A stretch of DNA of 9,866 nucleotides from Chloroflexota bacterium (lineage in GTDB: Bacteria > Chloroflexota > Anaerolineae > Anaerolineales > DRMV01), in contig JAADEP010000044.1 in NCBI GenBank assembly GCA_013153335.1, positions 1-9,866 on the forward strand, in the 5' to 3' direction. A program made the position numbers and the translations under genes. The notes under the pieces are model-generated. The model ran no database searches, had not been told where the DNA came from, and saw nothing but the letters and a program-made list of their open reading frames with translations. Within the stretch, counting starts at the first letter, position 1; every line of letters starts with the position of its first letter. Below, piece after piece: positions 1 through 5,290 of this stretch.

Positions 1-125
1 TTGCCCAAGCCGACGATGAGGTAGAGAGGTCGACGTGCACCCGCCTCGTCGGCCTCGGTCCGCGCGGCCGGGTTCGTCAAGCCAGCTTCTTGCTGCACAC
101 GCTGGAGCCAATCCCGCAATGCCAT
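1..125 (-). CDS. pth: Peptidyl-tRNA hydrolase, N-terminal part (cut by window edge)
   Basis: Only the first 41 codons are present; the gene runs off the left edge. The reading ends in LYLIVGLGN, the glycine-rich first strand of bacterial peptidyl-tRNA hydrolase, whose Asn is an active-site residue. The enzyme cleaves the ester bond of peptidyl-tRNAs that drop off the ribosome, recycling tRNA in the cytoplasm. The ATG at 125 is supported by AGGAGG (minus strand, 135-130) four bases upstream. This start gives about 32 residues before the usual N-terminal strand, a charged stretch beginning MALRDWLQRVQQEAG that looks helical; most bacterial homologues begin almost directly at the strand. It is divergent from the glycoside hydrolase gene. 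Identification rests on one short but characteristic motif. Confidence 0.8.
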   Translation of the reverse strand, partial: MALRDWLQRVQQEAGLTNPAARTEADEAGARRPLYLIVGLG

Positions 126-142
126 GGTGCCTCCTGTCCGTA

Positions 143-171
143 AGCATACCGCGAGCCCGGGCTTTGAGCAA
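143..171 (-). promoter_or_regulatory. Putative sigma-70-type promoter of pth
   Basis: Read on the minus strand, TTGCTC (171-166) and TATGCT (148-143) are separated by exactly 17 bases, a reasonable match to -35 and -10 boxes. Transcription would begin near 136, almost on top of the AGGAGG site, so the leader would be very short or absent. This is inference from spacing and consensus only. Confidence 0.4.
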
Positions 172-347
172 TGGCCGGCGGATTGGGCGCGTACCACGCG
201 TGCCTACGCGTCCGAGTGGAGCCCGGTGCAGGTTAGGTTGCGAGCTTTCGCTCGCGGCGCGACCTATTACCGCACGCGGTGTACGTCAGGCCGGATGGAA
301 AGGAACCTTCCCTTACGATGTTAGGCCACCATGCCACCCGCTGCGAT
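172..347. other. Divergent intergenic region with palindromes
   Basis: This non-coding stretch lies between the divergent pth and glycoside hydrolase genes. It contains an imperfect palindrome, GCGTA...TACGC (189-209), centred on CACGCGTG, and a perfect hairpin, GCGAGC-TTTC-GCTCGC (240-255). The hairpin can be extended by AGGTT (230-234) pairing with GACCT (261-265, one G-U) across an internal loop. The short reading frames here have no coding character. The palindromes could be operators or a small structured RNA; nothing decides between these. Confidence 0.4.
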
Positions 348-365
348 CGTATAATTCGTCATACG
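348..365 (+). promoter_or_regulatory. -10 element GTATAATTC inside an inverted repeat, upstream of the glycoside hydrolase
   Basis: A perfect TATAAT (350-355) lies about 35 bases before the chosen start of the glycoside hydrolase gene. It sits in an inverted repeat, CGTAT-N8-ATACG (348-352 and 361-365), which could be an operator overlapping the -10 box. No convincing -35 box is found 16-18 bases upstream. The identical nonamer GTATAATTC recurs upstream of the FmdB-like gene at 2594-2602. Confidence 0.5.
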
Positions 366-389
366 TGGCCCTAGAAAGTGAGGCGCGTT

Positions 390-1790
390 ATGGCCCATCA
401 TCGTCGCATCCATTGGCTTCCCATCGCGTTGGTGGTTAGCCTTCTGGGTGGCTTGGTCTCGTGTCATCCCGCGCGCTCTACGCCTGGGCGGGTTCTCTCG
501 GCCACGCGAACTCCCACCGCGACGCGCACGGCCCGCCCAGTCCCACCGACGCTGTCCTCCACGCGGCCGTGGACTCCTACGCCTCGTAGCGCCGAGGCGA
601 CGCATGGGCCGCCGCCCAGTCCAACCGCGACGCCCAACTTCGCGATGCGGCTTTGGCAGGAGGGTCAGGTACGGGGCGCGAATGTGTATCAGCGCCGGGT
701 CTATCCCGAGTTGGACGGCACCACCTTCTACGGCCCGGGGCCCTTTGGCCCGCCCTATACCCAAGCCGACCTCGATGCTCTCGCTGCCCAAGGGGCCAAT
801 TGGGTTGTCCTCTCGGTGATGGGCCCTTATACCGTAACGCCGCCGTATCGGCCCGACGAACAGGCGTTGGAACACCTCGCGCGCTGGGTGGACCGCGCCT
901 GGCGCGCGGGGCTTTTCGTCAGTCTGGCCATCCGCGCGGGCCCTGGCCGAAGCGAATTCTCGATTCTGCGTGAGGGCGTAGGCGATTGGTTCGGGCCAGA
1001 GTATCTGCACGAAGAAGTCTGGACCGACCCGCGCGCTCGGCGGGCCTGGGCGGCCATGTGGCGCCTGATCGCCCAGCGCTTCCGGGGGCATCCGGCCGTC
1101 ATCGGCTACGAGCTTATGGTGGAGCCCAATGCGAATGACATCGTTGGCGTGGATGACCCTCAAGCCTTCCAGCGCCGTTACCAAGGCACGGGCTACGACT
1201 GGAACGCGTGGTACCCTGAGCTTATCGCTGCGATCCGAAGCGTGGACCCTGATACGCCGATCCTGGTGAGCCCGCTGGGCTATGCTTCACCCCGTTGGTT
1301 GGCCGTGCTTCACCCCCATCCTGACCCGCACGTGGTGTATTCGGTGCATTTGTACGCCCCACACGCGTACACGCATCAGGGGCCGGACGAGCACTTGCCT
1401 TACCCCGGCTGGGTCGAGGACGACACCGGCGAGCGCCGGTGGCTCGACGCGACGTATTTCCAAGCCGAAGCCCGCGCGTTGCAAGCTTTTCGGGCACGCG
1501 TGCGTCGTCCCGTGGTGGTCACCGAAACTGGGCTAGTGCGCTGGGCCCCGGGGGCCGCGGCCTTTATGCAGGACCGTTTGCGAGCCCTGGAAACGTACGG
1601 CCTGCCTTATGCGATTTGGCTCTGGCCGGCTTCGTGGCCACCGCTACGCACGCCTGACGGCGACCACGCGTTCAACTTTCTCTTAGGACCCGATCCGAAT
1701 CACTTCACCCCTACGCCGAACGCGCTCTGGCAAACTTATCAATCATTTTGGGCGCGAAATCGCCTACGCCCGCCAACGCCGCAGCCATAA
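390..1790 (+). CDS. Lipoprotein glycoside hydrolase, clan GH-A / GH5-like (cellulase-type)
   Basis: Predicted exported lipoprotein of 466 aa. Residues 9-24 form a hydrophobic signal ending in a lipobox, L-V-S-C, with Cys25 as the lipidated residue. A Thr/Pro/Arg-rich linker follows to about residue 84. The rest resembles a TIM-barrel glycosidase that cleaves beta-linked polysaccharide at the cell surface. Candidate clan GH-A residues are the acid/base Glu245 (IGYELMVEPN), His320 and Tyr322 (VYSVHLYAP), nucleophile Glu379 (VVVTETG) and a late Trp in IWLWPAS. The Asn that normally precedes the acid/base Glu (N-E-P) is Val here, so substrate or activity may differ. ATG 390 is preferred over GTG 378 because GTGAGG lies six bases before it. 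The substrate cannot be named; mannanase, glucanase or a non-catalytic binder remain possible. Confidence 0.8.
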   Translation: MAHHRRIHWLPIALVVSLLGGLVSCHPARSTPGRVLSATRTPTATRTARPVPPTLSSTRPWTPTPRSAEATHGPPPSPTATPNFAMRLWQEGQVRGANVYQRRVYPELDGTTFYGPGPFGPPYTQADLDALAAQGANWVVLSVMGPYTVTPPYRPDEQALEHLARWVDRAWRAGLFVSLAIRAGPGRSEFSILREGVGDWFGPEYLHEEVWTDPRARRAWAAMWRLIAQRFRGHPAVIGYELMVEPNANDIVGVDDPQAFQRRYQGTGYDWNAWYPELIAAIRSVDPDTPILVSPLGYASPRWLAVLHPHPDPHVVYSVHLYAPHAYTHQGPDEHLPYPGWVEDDTGERRWLDATYFQAEARALQAFRARVRRPVVVTETGLVRWAPGAAAFMQDRLRALETYGLPYAIWLWPASWPPLRTPDGDHAFNFLLGPDPNHFTPTPNALWQTYQSFWARNRLRPPTPQP

Positions 1791-1888
1791 CCTGGGGTCT
1801 GCGCGCGGCGTCGGTTGTTCCGTTTCGGGGACCCAGCCCGTCGCGCGCGGGCCCAAGAAGGCGCCTCTCGGGCGTAAAACCAAGGCGT

Positions 1889-1918
1889 AACGTTAAGACC
1901 CGGGCTTTAACGTTTTTC
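1889..1918 (+). terminator. Possible terminator after the glycoside hydrolase
   Basis: An 8-bp perfect inverted repeat, AACGTTAA (1889-1896) and TTAACGTT (1907-1914), encloses a 10-base loop containing CCCGGG and runs into a T-rich tract (TTTTT at 1913-1917). The stem is A/T-rich and therefore weak for a thermophile. A wider arm GCGTAA (1885-1890) could instead pair with TTACGC (1919-1924). A further TTAACG occurs at 1929-1934, so an operator for the downstream heat-shock gene is an alternative reading. Confidence 0.45.
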
Positions 1919-1934
1919 TTACGCGGTGTTAACG

Positions 1935-2015
1935 ACCTTCTTATGGGCTCCGTGGTAAGAAGAAAAGTGGAAGCGGACATCGGAACGAGGTCCTCAATCC
2001 CACGGAAAAGGAGGT
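1935..2015 (+). promoter_or_regulatory. Candidate RNA thermometer / bistable leader of hsp20
   Basis: ACCTTCTT (1935-1942) is complementary over 8 bp, with one G-U pair, to AAGGAGGT (2008-2015), which is the ribosome binding site of the heat-shock gene. Nested inside, TCCGTGG (1949-1955) can pair with CCACGGA (2000-2006) and GGAC (1975-1978) with GTCC (1990-1993), giving one continuous interrupted hairpin that would hide the site. CTTCTTA (1937-1943) is also perfectly complementary to TAAGAAG (1956-1962), a competing local hairpin that would free the site. Leaders that mask the ribosome binding site until heated are known for small heat-shock genes (ROSE and fourU types). The call needs transcription to start before 1935, and I cannot locate that promoter. 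Confidence 0.35.
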
Positions 2016-2020
2016 GAGCT

Positions 2021-2515
2021 ATGGCCCTGGCACGATGGGATCCCTTCCGCGAGATGTTGAGCTTGGAGCGCACGTTGAACCGCTTCCTGAGCGAGTTCGA
2101 CGCGCTGTTCGGTCGTCCGTTGGCCGTGGCTGAGCGGGCCACGCTCACCTTGACGCCCCAGGTCGACCTCTATGAGACCGACGACGCGATCGTGGTCAAG
2201 GCCGTGATGCCGGGCGTCAAGCCGGAGGACGTGGAGATCACCATCGCAGGGGACGTGTTGACCCTGCGGGGCGAAATCCGCGAAGAAGCCGAGGAGGAGG
2301 GCGCGACCTACTACCTCAAGGAGCGGGTCTTTGGCACCTTCCAACGCAGCATCCGCCTGCCCGCGCCCGTCATCGCCGACCAGGCGGAAGCCATCTTCGA
2401 GAACGGGGTGCTGACCCTCATCCTGCCCAAAGTCGAAGAAGCCCGGCCTAAGCAGATCGCCATCAAGGTCAAGAAGGGCGACGAGAAAGAGACCGAGGGC
2501 AAAGCGAAAGCCTAG
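2021..2515 (+). CDS. Small heat-shock protein, Hsp20 / alpha-crystallin family
   Basis: ATP-independent chaperone of 164 aa that binds unfolding cytoplasmic proteins and holds them for refolding by ATP-driven chaperones. The N-terminal arm (1-45) begins MALARWDPFREM, typical of bacterial class A members. The alpha-crystallin domain spans about 46-140 and includes VDLYETDD, MPGVKPEDVEI and the diagnostic GVLTLILPK (129-137). The C-terminal I-x-I anchor that links dimers into oligomers is IAI (146-148), followed by a charged Lys/Glu tail. Length and domain order are normal. The start is fixed by a near-perfect AAAGGAGGTGAG just upstream. It appears to be a single-gene unit with its own strong terminator. 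No CIRCE operator is visible; the leader may instead act as an RNA thermometer. Confidence 0.95.
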   Translation: MALARWDPFREMLSLERTLNRFLSEFDALFGRPLAVAERATLTLTPQVDLYETDDAIVVKAVMPGVKPEDVEITIAGDVLTLRGEIREEAEEEGATYYLKERVFGTFQRSIRLPAPVIADQAEAIFENGVLTLILPKVEEARPKQIAIKVKKGDEKETEGKAKA

Positions 2516-2546
2516 CCCGATCGGGACGCGAACAGCGCCACGCTCG

Positions 2547-2585
2547 AACGCCACCCAGGGGGCTCAGCACCTGGGTGGCGTTTTC
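2547..2585 (+). terminator. Strong intrinsic terminator of hsp20
   Basis: Perfect 13-bp stem, AACGCCACCCAGG (2547-2559) and CCTGGGTGGCGTT (2570-2582), with a 10-base loop and a TTTT run at 2581-2584. It lies about 30 bases after the hsp20 stop codon and fits a rho-independent terminator well. Confidence 0.88.
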
Positions 2586-2593
2586 CTACGGTA

Positions 2594-2602
2594 GTATAAT
2601 TC
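2594..2602 (+). promoter_or_regulatory. -10 element GTATAATTC of the FmdB-like gene
   Basis: A perfect TATAAT (2595-2600) lies ten bases after the T-run of the hsp20 terminator and about 70 bases before the next start codon. The -35 position falls inside the terminator stem and matches the consensus poorly. The surrounding nonamer is identical to that at 349-357. Confidence 0.55.
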
Positions 2603-2668
2603 CGCCGATGGCAAGTGGTGGCAGGGCGCGCAAACTCGCGCCCAATCCCTGCGGGGGAGGCGTGCGGT

Positions 2669-2971
2669 ATGCCCACGTATACTTTCAAATGCGACGTGTG
2701 CGGTGTGACGTTCGACAAGTGGCTTTCGTTCCGCGATGACCAAAGCCAAGTGCGCTGCCCCAACGGGCATACGCAGGTCCACCGGGTGTATTACGCGCCT
2801 GCGGTGGTGTTCAAGGGCAGCGGCTTTTACGTCACCGACAACCGCGGGAGCAACAGCGGTTCGAAGCCCGCGGCCAAAACCGATACCCAGGCGAAGGAAT
2901 CGTCAGGCGCTTCTTCGTCTTCGGAGTCTTCTTCCTCATCGACTTCGAGCTCATCCGAAAGCAAAGACTGA
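2669..2971 (+). CDS. FmdB-family zinc-ribbon protein with Ser-rich tail
   Basis: Small protein of 100 aa opening with MPTYTFKCDVCG, the signature of the FmdB/CxxC_CxxC_SSSS putative regulatory family. Metal ligands are likely Cys8 and Cys11 plus Cys30 and His34 (C-P-N-G-H), so the second knuckle is C-x3-H rather than the more usual C-x2-C. The conserved VVFKGSGFYVTDNR segment follows at about residues 49-62. After that the protein is a low-complexity tail that becomes almost pure Ser with a few Glu and Asp. The ATG at 2669 is chosen over an upstream GTG because GGGGAGG lies eight bases before it and because family members start here. The cellular role of the family is poorly defined; regulation or a ribosome/metal-related role are suggestions only. 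Confidence 0.9.
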   Translation: MPTYTFKCDVCGVTFDKWLSFRDDQSQVRCPNGHTQVHRVYYAPAVVFKGSGFYVTDNRGSNSGSKPAAKTDTQAKESSGASSSSESSSSSTSSSSESKD

Positions 2972-2990
2972 CCCGCGCAAGTCGTGCGAG

Positions 2991-3019
2991 ACGCGCCTTA
3001 GGGCGCGTTTTTCTTTTTT
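2991..3019 (+). terminator. Intrinsic terminator of the FmdB-like gene
   Basis: Stem ACGCGCC (2991-2997) and GGCGCGT (3002-3008), 7 bp, with loop TTAG, followed by TTTTT-C-TTTTTT to 3019. It lies 20 bases past the stop codon and has a strong rho-independent form. Confidence 0.9.
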
Positions 3020-3162
3020 AAGCTCGAACGAGCCTAAACGCGTTCCGCCTCCTATGTCCCCACAGGGCCGCGGGGCCTGGGCAAAACGGGGTTCGATGCG
3101 CAACCAATCCGCGGCCTTGGGGTTACTTCTTTGTGCGCATGAACCTTCACGGAGGCGGACGC

Positions 3163-4152
3163 ATGGCTCGACAATTTCCCCTCGCGGTGGTGCTCCCAGG
3201 ACAAGGGTCGCAGTTCGTAGGGATGGGCTATTCGCTGGCTCAGGCCTTCCCTGAGGCGCGGCGGATCTTCGAAGAAGCGGATCGTATTTTGGGCTACGCG
3301 CTCTCGCGGTTGATGTGGGAAGGGCCAGAAGCGCAGCTCAACCAAACCGAGCACACGCAGCCCGCGATTTTCGTCCACGCTGTGGCCGCGTGGACGGTGC
3401 TGCAAGAGCGCCTGGGCGCGTGGCGCCCCCATTGGGTCGCGGGGCACTCGTTGGGTGAGCTGACCGCGTTGGTGCTCGCCGGCGCGCTGGACTTCGCCAA
3501 TGGCTTGCGCCTGGTGCAAGAGCGGGCGCGCCTCATGGCGCAAGCTGGCCGGCAGAACCCGGGGCGCATGGCCGCGATTTTGGGGCTGCCCATCGAAAAG
3601 GTCGAAGCCGTGGTGCAACGGGTAAGCGAGCGGGTTGGGCTGGTGCAGGTCGCGAACGACAATTGCCCCGGCCAAGTAGTGATCTCAGGCACGCCGCCAG
3701 GGGTGACCCACGCGGTCGAAGAAGCGCGGCAACAGGGCGCGCGACGTTCTGTGCTGCTAAAGGTCAGCGTCGCGGCGCATTCGCTGCTGATGGCGCCCGC
3801 GCAAGATGCGTTCAACCGGGTGCTCAGCCGCATCGGCCTGCGCGACCCCCACATCCCCGTGGTTGGGAACGTGGCCGCGCGACCTTTGGTGCGGGCCGAA
3901 GGCCTGTTCGCGGACCTCAGCGCCCAATTGACCGGCCGGGTTCGGTGGCGTGAGAGCGTCGAGTATATGATCGACCGCGGCACCCGCGCGTTCCTTGAGG
4001 TCGGGCCCGGCAACGTGCTCGTCAACCTCATCAAACGCATCCGCCGAGATACCCAGCGCTTCGTGTTCGGCGAAGCCGACGATCTGGAGCGAGTGGCTTC
4101 GGCCCTGGAAAGCCTGAGCCCGTCCGTCTCGAGTGAACAAGTTTCGGTCTGA
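3163..4152 (+). CDS. fabD: Malonyl-CoA:ACP transacylase
   Basis: Transfers malonyl from CoA to acyl carrier protein, supplying the extender unit for type II fatty-acid synthesis in the cytoplasm. The 329-aa protein has the family motifs in order: PGQGSQ (12-17), the nucleophile elbow GHSLGE with catalytic Ser96 (94-99), Arg121 in the ERARLM segment that holds the malonyl carboxylate, catalytic His206 in VAAHSLLM, NVAAR (236-240) and VGPGNVL near 280-286. Length is slightly above the roughly 310 aa usual for FabD. ATG 3163 is chosen over ATG 3133 because GGAGG lies seven bases before it and the protein then begins next to the first strand. No other fab gene is adjacent; the 140-bp gap upstream holds GCTCG-AA-CGAGC (3022-3033) but no clear promoter. 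Confidence 0.95.
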   Translation: MARQFPLAVVLPGQGSQFVGMGYSLAQAFPEARRIFEEADRILGYALSRLMWEGPEAQLNQTEHTQPAIFVHAVAAWTVLQERLGAWRPHWVAGHSLGELTALVLAGALDFANGLRLVQERARLMAQAGRQNPGRMAAILGLPIEKVEAVVQRVSERVGLVQVANDNCPGQVVISGTPPGVTHAVEEARQQGARRSVLLKVSVAAHSLLMAPAQDAFNRVLSRIGLRDPHIPVVGNVAARPLVRAEGLFADLSAQLTGRVRWRESVEYMIDRGTRAFLEVGPGNVLVNLIKRIRRDTQRFVFGEADDLERVASALESLSPSVSSEQVSV

Positions 4153-4182
4153 GGCCGCGCTTTCACGGGAGCGTTTCGGCCT
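4152..4182 (+). terminator. Hairpin after fabD, weak terminator candidate
   Basis: AGGCCG (4152-4157) pairs with CGGCCT (4177-4182), and CGCT (4158-4161) with AGCG (4170-4173) inside it. The stem is followed by TTAAACCCC rather than a T-run, so it may only slow or attenuate transcription, or protect the 3' end. Confidence 0.35.
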
Positions 4183-4198
4183 TAAACCCCGACGCGAG

Positions 4199-4233
4199 CG
4201 CAGGTTAGGGTACAATCGAGCCACGCGCAGGTT
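4199..4233 (+). promoter_or_regulatory. TACAAT -10 element flanked by CGCAGGTT direct repeats
   Basis: GGGTACAATC (4208-4217) carries a good -10 box for the sulfotransferase gene, roughly 90 bases before its start. The octamer CGCAGGTT occurs on both sides, at 4199-4206 and 4226-4233, 27 bases apart, a spacing that could bracket a bound polymerase. No clear -35 box is present. The same GGGTACAATC decamer lies on the minus strand at 9185-9176. Confidence 0.4.
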
Positions 4234-4304
4234 GGAATTCACCCCGCGTGCCGAACGCCTGGCCACGCGAGGTGCCAACCCGTGACTCACGTCGGGAGGC
4301 CGTG

Positions 4305-5189
4305 ATGCATCCTCGTTGTCCGCGCCGGGCCTTGGACCCGAACTTGACGTGGCGCGAGTTCCGCCGATCGCCGCAACGCACCTTGAAGTGGATCTATCGC
4401 CGGCTCACTGCACGGTGGCGCGGGCTGCCCGCGTTCTACATCGCGGGGCCCAAGAAAACCGGCACCACGTCGCTGTTTTGGTACTTGCTGGAACACCCGC
4501 GCGTTCTCGCTCCCTTCCGCAAAGAGGTGAAGTTTTACACCTACCAAGCCTATTTGAGCCCGGCTTGGTATCGGGCCAACTTCCCGTGGGAACGCGCCCT
4601 AGCTCAACACAACGCCCAAACCCTGGACGCAACGCCAGACTACTTTATGCATCCCGCGTTCCCACAGCGGATGCGCGCGGTCACCCCTCAAGCTCGGGTG
4701 ATTGTGCTGCTGCGCGACCCGGTGCGGCGGGTGTTGTCGCATTATTTCGGCAATTGCCGCAACCGCGTAGAGCCGCTCCCCCTGATGGAAGCGCTGCGCC
4801 AAGAAGCAGCGCGCATCCGCGATGTGGCCCAACGCATCGCGACCGACGTGTGTCAGGACCCTTTCGTCTATCACCATTTCGGCTACCTCACTGAGAGCCG
4901 CTATATCGAGCATCTGGAACGCTTGTGGCGTTTTGTGCCGCGCGAGCAAGTTTTGGTCTTGCGCAGCGAGGACCTGTTCACCCGACCCGAGCCTACCTTG
5001 GACCGCATCGCGGCCTTTTTGGGCTTGGAGCCCTGGCGGCCCAAGCTCAAGGTGTACAACAAGGGCCGCTATCCCGATGACCCGCAAGTGGCCGAAGCTA
5101 TCCCATGGCTGCGGGCTTATTTTCGCCCCTACAACGAGCGTTTGTATCAGGCCTTGGGTTGGGAGCCCTGGGAGGAAGACGCGCTTTGA
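4305..5189 (+). CDS. PAPS-dependent sulfotransferase (heparan-sulfate/NDST-like)
   Basis: Predicted 294-aa cytoplasmic enzyme that moves a sulfuryl group from PAPS to an acceptor, most likely a sugar or lipid hydroxyl or amine. The 5'-phosphosulfate loop is IAGPKKTGTTSL (46-57), with lysines and Thr/Gly around 50-55. The KEVKFY segment (73-78) and PDYF (111-114) are typical of carbohydrate sulfotransferases. The 3'-phosphate site is RVIVLLRDPVRRVLSHYF (131-148), with Arg137 and Ser145. GYLTESRYIEHLERL and the late YNKGRYPD also fit the family. No signal peptide or membrane segment is seen. ATG 4305 is chosen because GGGAGG lies five bases upstream; an upstream GTG at 4248 has no such site. 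Acceptor unknown; neighbours give no hint. Confidence 0.87.
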   Translation: MHPRCPRRALDPNLTWREFRRSPQRTLKWIYRRLTARWRGLPAFYIAGPKKTGTTSLFWYLLEHPRVLAPFRKEVKFYTYQAYLSPAWYRANFPWERALAQHNAQTLDATPDYFMHPAFPQRMRAVTPQARVIVLLRDPVRRVLSHYFGNCRNRVEPLPLMEALRQEAARIRDVAQRIATDVCQDPFVYHHFGYLTESRYIEHLERLWRFVPREQVLVLRSEDLFTRPEPTLDRIAAFLGLEPWRPKLKVYNKGRYPDDPQVAEAIPWLRAYFRPYNERLYQALGWEPWEEDAL

Positions 5190-5196
5190 GCGCGTT

Positions 5197-5252
5197 GGCC
5201 CCTGGCCAGCCATAGGGGCTCACCCAACCTGGGCTCGCGCCGCGCGAGCCCA
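5197..5252 (+). other. Two consecutive hairpins between the sulfotransferase and acylase genes
   Basis: The first is GCCCCT (5198-5203) with AGGGGC (5214-5219), loop of ten. The second is a very stable perfect stem TGGGCTCGCG (5230-5239) with CGCGAGCCCA (5243-5252), loop CCG. Neither is followed by a T-run. They may end the sulfotransferase transcript, protect its 3' end, or shape the acylase leader, whose ribosome site GGAGG is at 5277-5281. Confidence 0.5.
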
Positions 5253-5290
5253 AGGCGGGTTCAGGTTTGGGAGTGCGGAGGCGAGCATCC

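Noticed and set aside
230..265. tRNA-like or small RNA fold in the pth/glycoside hydrolase gap
   Set aside because: Only one solid hairpin is found; no T-loop, anticodon arm or CCA end, so not called as an RNA gene.
321..1184. Long open frame (287 codons) on the minus strand opposite the glycoside hydrolase
   Set aside because: Arg/Pro/Gly-rich composition with no recognisable domain or ribosome site; explained as an antisense shadow of a gene with strong motifs.
1994..2554. Minus-strand frame of 186 codons opposite hsp20
   Set aside because: The plus-strand Hsp20 is unambiguous; the antisense frame is a by-product of GC-rich third positions and crosses the hsp20 terminator.
3294..4166. Minus-strand frame of 290 codons opposite fabD
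   Set aside because: Ser/Thr/Arg-rich with no motifs and entirely within fabD.
4248..4304. Upstream GTG start adding 19 residues to the sulfotransferase
   Set aside because: No ribosome site before it, whereas the ATG at 4305 has GGGAGG five bases upstream.
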